Of a stretch of DNA of 64,000 nt, positions 62,193-64,000 are shown in pieces. The DNA is from Desulfovibrio sp. TomC (GTDB lineage: Bacteria > Desulfobacterota > Desulfovibrionia > Desulfovibrionales > Desulfovibrionaceae): positions 1 to 64,000 of the forward strand of contig NZ_JSEH01000014.1 of the NCBI RefSeq assembly GCF_000801335.2. Reading direction: 5' to 3'. The translations under genes and the position numbers were made by a program. Position 1 is the first letter of the stretch. The number at the start of each line of letters is the position of its first letter. The notes under the pieces were generated by a model that did not search any database, was not told the origin of the DNA, and saw only the letters and a list, made by a program, of their open reading frames with translations.

Positions 62193-64000
62193 TTATTGTA
62201 TGTTGCTATGCTGACATTTCGCGACGTTGGAATCCTTATCATGCGGAATAAGTGGCAATTCAATGAGGAAGGTCGTTTTGTTTTCCGACGAAACAGAAAA
62301 CGAGATGTCGCCACCATGGGACTTGGCTATTAGTCGTGCGCTGTATGTCCCTAATCCTGTGCCGTGTTCTTTTCCATAACTAAAATATTTGGTAAATATT
62401 TTTTTTGACACATCTTCATTGATTACTCCAGGATTAGTTACGGAAATATACGAACAATCCGACAGAACGTAACAGGTTACTTCTACCACAGATCCATCAA
62501 CTGACGCTTCAACAGCATTTTTTACAATATTAAGAAGCATATTTTCAATTAAAAACTTTTCGCCAAACACAGTGCAACTATCTGGACTATTGCATTTGCA
62601 CTTGTTAGAAATCGTAATTTTTTTATGAATACAAATACTATGAAGTGTTTGAAGTACATTGCCGAGAACTTTTGGCAATTCAAATGGCATTCTTTTCGGG
62701 CAATAAACTCCACATTCCATTTTGTATAATTTGTCAGATGAATCAACGAGATTGATTACCTGTTGGATGGAGTTAAGTATTAGTGGGGCGACATTGCGAA
62801 GGCCATCGCCAATATCTTCTTGTAGAGCCAAGGACGCCAGAGAGTGTAATCCAGCAAGAGGAGATTTAATGTCATGACGTATTATCATTTCAACATCGTT
62901 GCGAAATATTTCAGCTTGCCTTCGCTCTGTTATATCTTCTGCTGAATATATAAAATATTCAACTTCACCATCTTTGTCAAATTTTGGATGTTTTGTTACA
63001 GACAAAAGTCTTGTCTCGTTATTTCCGTCTCGCACCCATTCCTCTGTGTTTATAGTTCTTCTTCCTTTGATAACGGCGCGGTTCTTTTCAATTATTTTTT
63101 GAGCAACTTCATGCGGAAAAATCTCGTCAATTCTTTTGAATTCTACCTCCTTCTTGCTTTTGCCGAGAAATGTGGCGTGAGAGTCATTGACGGCACCATA
63201 AGTAGACTCATCGAGCTGGTACCATACCTGAAGATGAATCGTGTCGAGTAACACTTTTCTATCTTCAAGGTCTTTCAATATTTGTGCATCTGCCTCTTTT
63301 CTCTTCACAATATTTTCTTTAAATACTTGAACAGATCTTGCCATATCGCCAATTTCATCCGAGTCGCTAGAATAGGGAACATCCTGGTTGTTCTCGTTCG
63401 ACAGTTCAGACATGGTTTTTGAAAGAGCTTTTATTCTAAAAGAGACTTTGACTTTTATGTACAGAAACAACGCAATGGAGATGGTTAGAAATGAAGCAGA
63501 GTAAAATATTGCTTCGGAAAGTGATTTTTTAGAAAATGCCAGCCTTTCCATTGCATACTGATTTGTCGTCGTTATGGCGGATTCCATTAGGGGGGCGATT
63601 GAATTCAAAGCATCGACCATTGTTTTTTCGTAAGCTTGTTTTTCGTATGGCAATTTCTGCTTTGAAAATATTGCATCAAGACTTGATTTTTGAATCGGAA
63701 CAAATTGGTCTATGTATTTTGTATTAAAATTTTTCAAGGCCATGTTGAGTGCTGCATTGTCAAGTAGCCTTGCTGATAGCCTAATGTCTTGGATTAATCG
63801 CGATGTGACACCTTCTAGCTTAAATACTTTAATGAGGTCATTGTCAGAAAGCACTCCGTCAGTTCCATAGGCCGAAAGCACCAGGGAGCATTCCGGACCT
63901 GCTGAATTGCGTAGAGACAAAAGTTTTGATTTTATGGTAAAAAATTCACGCGACGTGCCATCGATGATTTTTATGTCAGAAGTTAGGGCAAAGAGTAGCT
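62193..64000 (-). CDS. sensor histidine kinase, cut by the window end
   Basis: The frame is open to the window edge, so the N-terminus is missing (at least 602 residues present). It has a periplasmic helical sensor, a membrane span (FYSASFLTISIALFLYIKV), HAMP, a PAS-like segment (QVWYQLDESTYGAVNDSHATFLGKSKKEV), HisKA with IIRHDIKSPLAGL, and an ATPase with NMLLNIVKNAVEAS and GTGLGTYSARLIAKSHGGD. The last resembles the kinase at 7.9-9.6 kb. A Cys-rich patch (NKCKCNSPDSCTVFGE) precedes the N-box. It is AT-rich, like the rest of this island. Confidence 0.9.
   Translation of the reverse strand, partial: LLFALTSDIKIIDGTSREFFTIKSKLLSLRNSAGPECSLVLSAYGTDGVLSDNDLIKVFKLEGVTSRLIQDIRLSARLLDNAALNMALKNFNTKYIDQFVPIQKSSLDAIFSKQKLPYEKQAYEKTMVDALNSIAPLMESAITTTNQYAMERLAFSKKSLSEAIFYSASFLTISIALFLYIKVKVSFRIKALSKTMSELSNENNQDVPYSSDSDEIGDMARSVQVFKENIVKRKEADAQILKDLEDRKVLLDTIHLQVWYQLDESTYGAVNDSHATFLGKSKKEVEFKRIDEIFPHEVAQKIIEKNRAVIKGRRTINTEEWVRDGNNETRLLSVTKHPKFDKDGEVEYFIYSAEDITERRQAEIFRNDVEMIIRHDIKSPLAGLHSLASLALQEDIGDGLRNVAPLILNSIQQVINLVDSSDKLYKMECGVYCPKRMPFELPKVLGNVLQTLHSICIHKKITISNKCKCNSPDSCTVFGEKFLIENMLLNIVKNAVEASVDGSVVEVTCYVLSDCSYISVTNPGVINEDVSKKIFTKYFSYGKEHGTGLGTYSARLIAKSHGGDISFSVSSENKTTFLIELPLIPHDKDSNVAKCQHSNIQ

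Larger units (their letters stand above)
53743..64000. mobile_element. left part of an element integrated in comM
   Basis: comM sequence ends at about 53742 and foreign AT-richer DNA begins with the recombinase. The comM remainder does not appear to the window end, so the element is over 10 kb or has been joined by others. Cargo seen: an MFS pump, a hybrid kinase set, small membrane proteins and part of a second kinase. Whether all of it belongs to one element is inferred. Confidence 0.6.

Noticed and set aside
53743-64000. The rest of comM inside the window
   Set aside because: No sequence coding the C-terminal Mg-chelatase part was found on either strand right of the junction.

Overview
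The window reads as a chromosomal segment of a high-GC sulfate-reducing Desulfovibrionaceae bacterium (Desulfovibrio/Solidesulfovibrio type). The supporting genes are a dissimilatory-type ATP sulfurylase (sat), a ferredoxin that closely resembles D. africanus ferredoxin III, many chemotaxis and sensor proteins, and several small proteins typical of Desulfovibrio. No species is assigned.

Layout. 0-1.25 kb: an AT-richer pentapeptide-repeat gene, probably acquired. 1.3-5.1 kb: rpmA-rplU and a PHP phosphoesterase on the minus strand, then a Trm112-like protein, an Hsp20 chaperone and an HtrA/DegP protease on the plus strand. 5.3-12.9 kb: a metallophosphoesterase, small conserved proteins, a substrate-binding-domain histidine kinase, and a minus-strand cluster of HEAT-like, TPR, unknown, YkgJ (Cys-cluster) and 7Fe-type ferredoxin genes. 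13.3-18.2 kb: a glycosyltransferase, a Ser/Thr kinase fused to an Lcl/DUF1566 domain, and the overlapping set cbiR-cobU-DHH phosphoesterase. 18.3-27.3 kb: a 47-aa protein, an EndoQ-like PHP plus UvrD helicase fusion, sat, lepA-lepB and an AbrB-family membrane protein. 27.3-44.6 kb: two MCPs, LysR/TauE, an aldehyde dehydrogenase, a strong sigma-54 promoter that appears to drive a small RNA, secreted TPR and EF-hand proteins, argJ, an HD hydrolase, a YfcE-type phosphoesterase and a soluble tandem Cache protein. 44.7-53.7 kb: a PpiD/SurA-type foldase, aconitase, nitroreductase, YceI, a PAS histidine kinase and comM/yifB.

At about 53.74 kb comM is cut in its conserved MNPCPCG codons by an integrated element. 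The element's large serine recombinase ends inside comM. Everything to the right (53.74-64 kb) is AT-richer on the whole: the recombinase, a DHA2-type MFS pump, a 1072-aa hybrid kinase between two copies of an unknown small gene, a small membrane protein, an ORF with an in-frame UGA (Cys-x-x-UGA), and a histidine kinase cut by the window end. The other half of comM is not in the window.

At least six intergenic palindromic elements share one arrangement: each lies just past the stop codon of a gene and always in the same orientation to that gene. They look like a 3'-UTR repeat family of this genome. The best leads are the comM-integrated element, the sigma-54 small RNA, the 3'-UTR element family, the EndoQ-UvrD fusion and the CxxU candidate.
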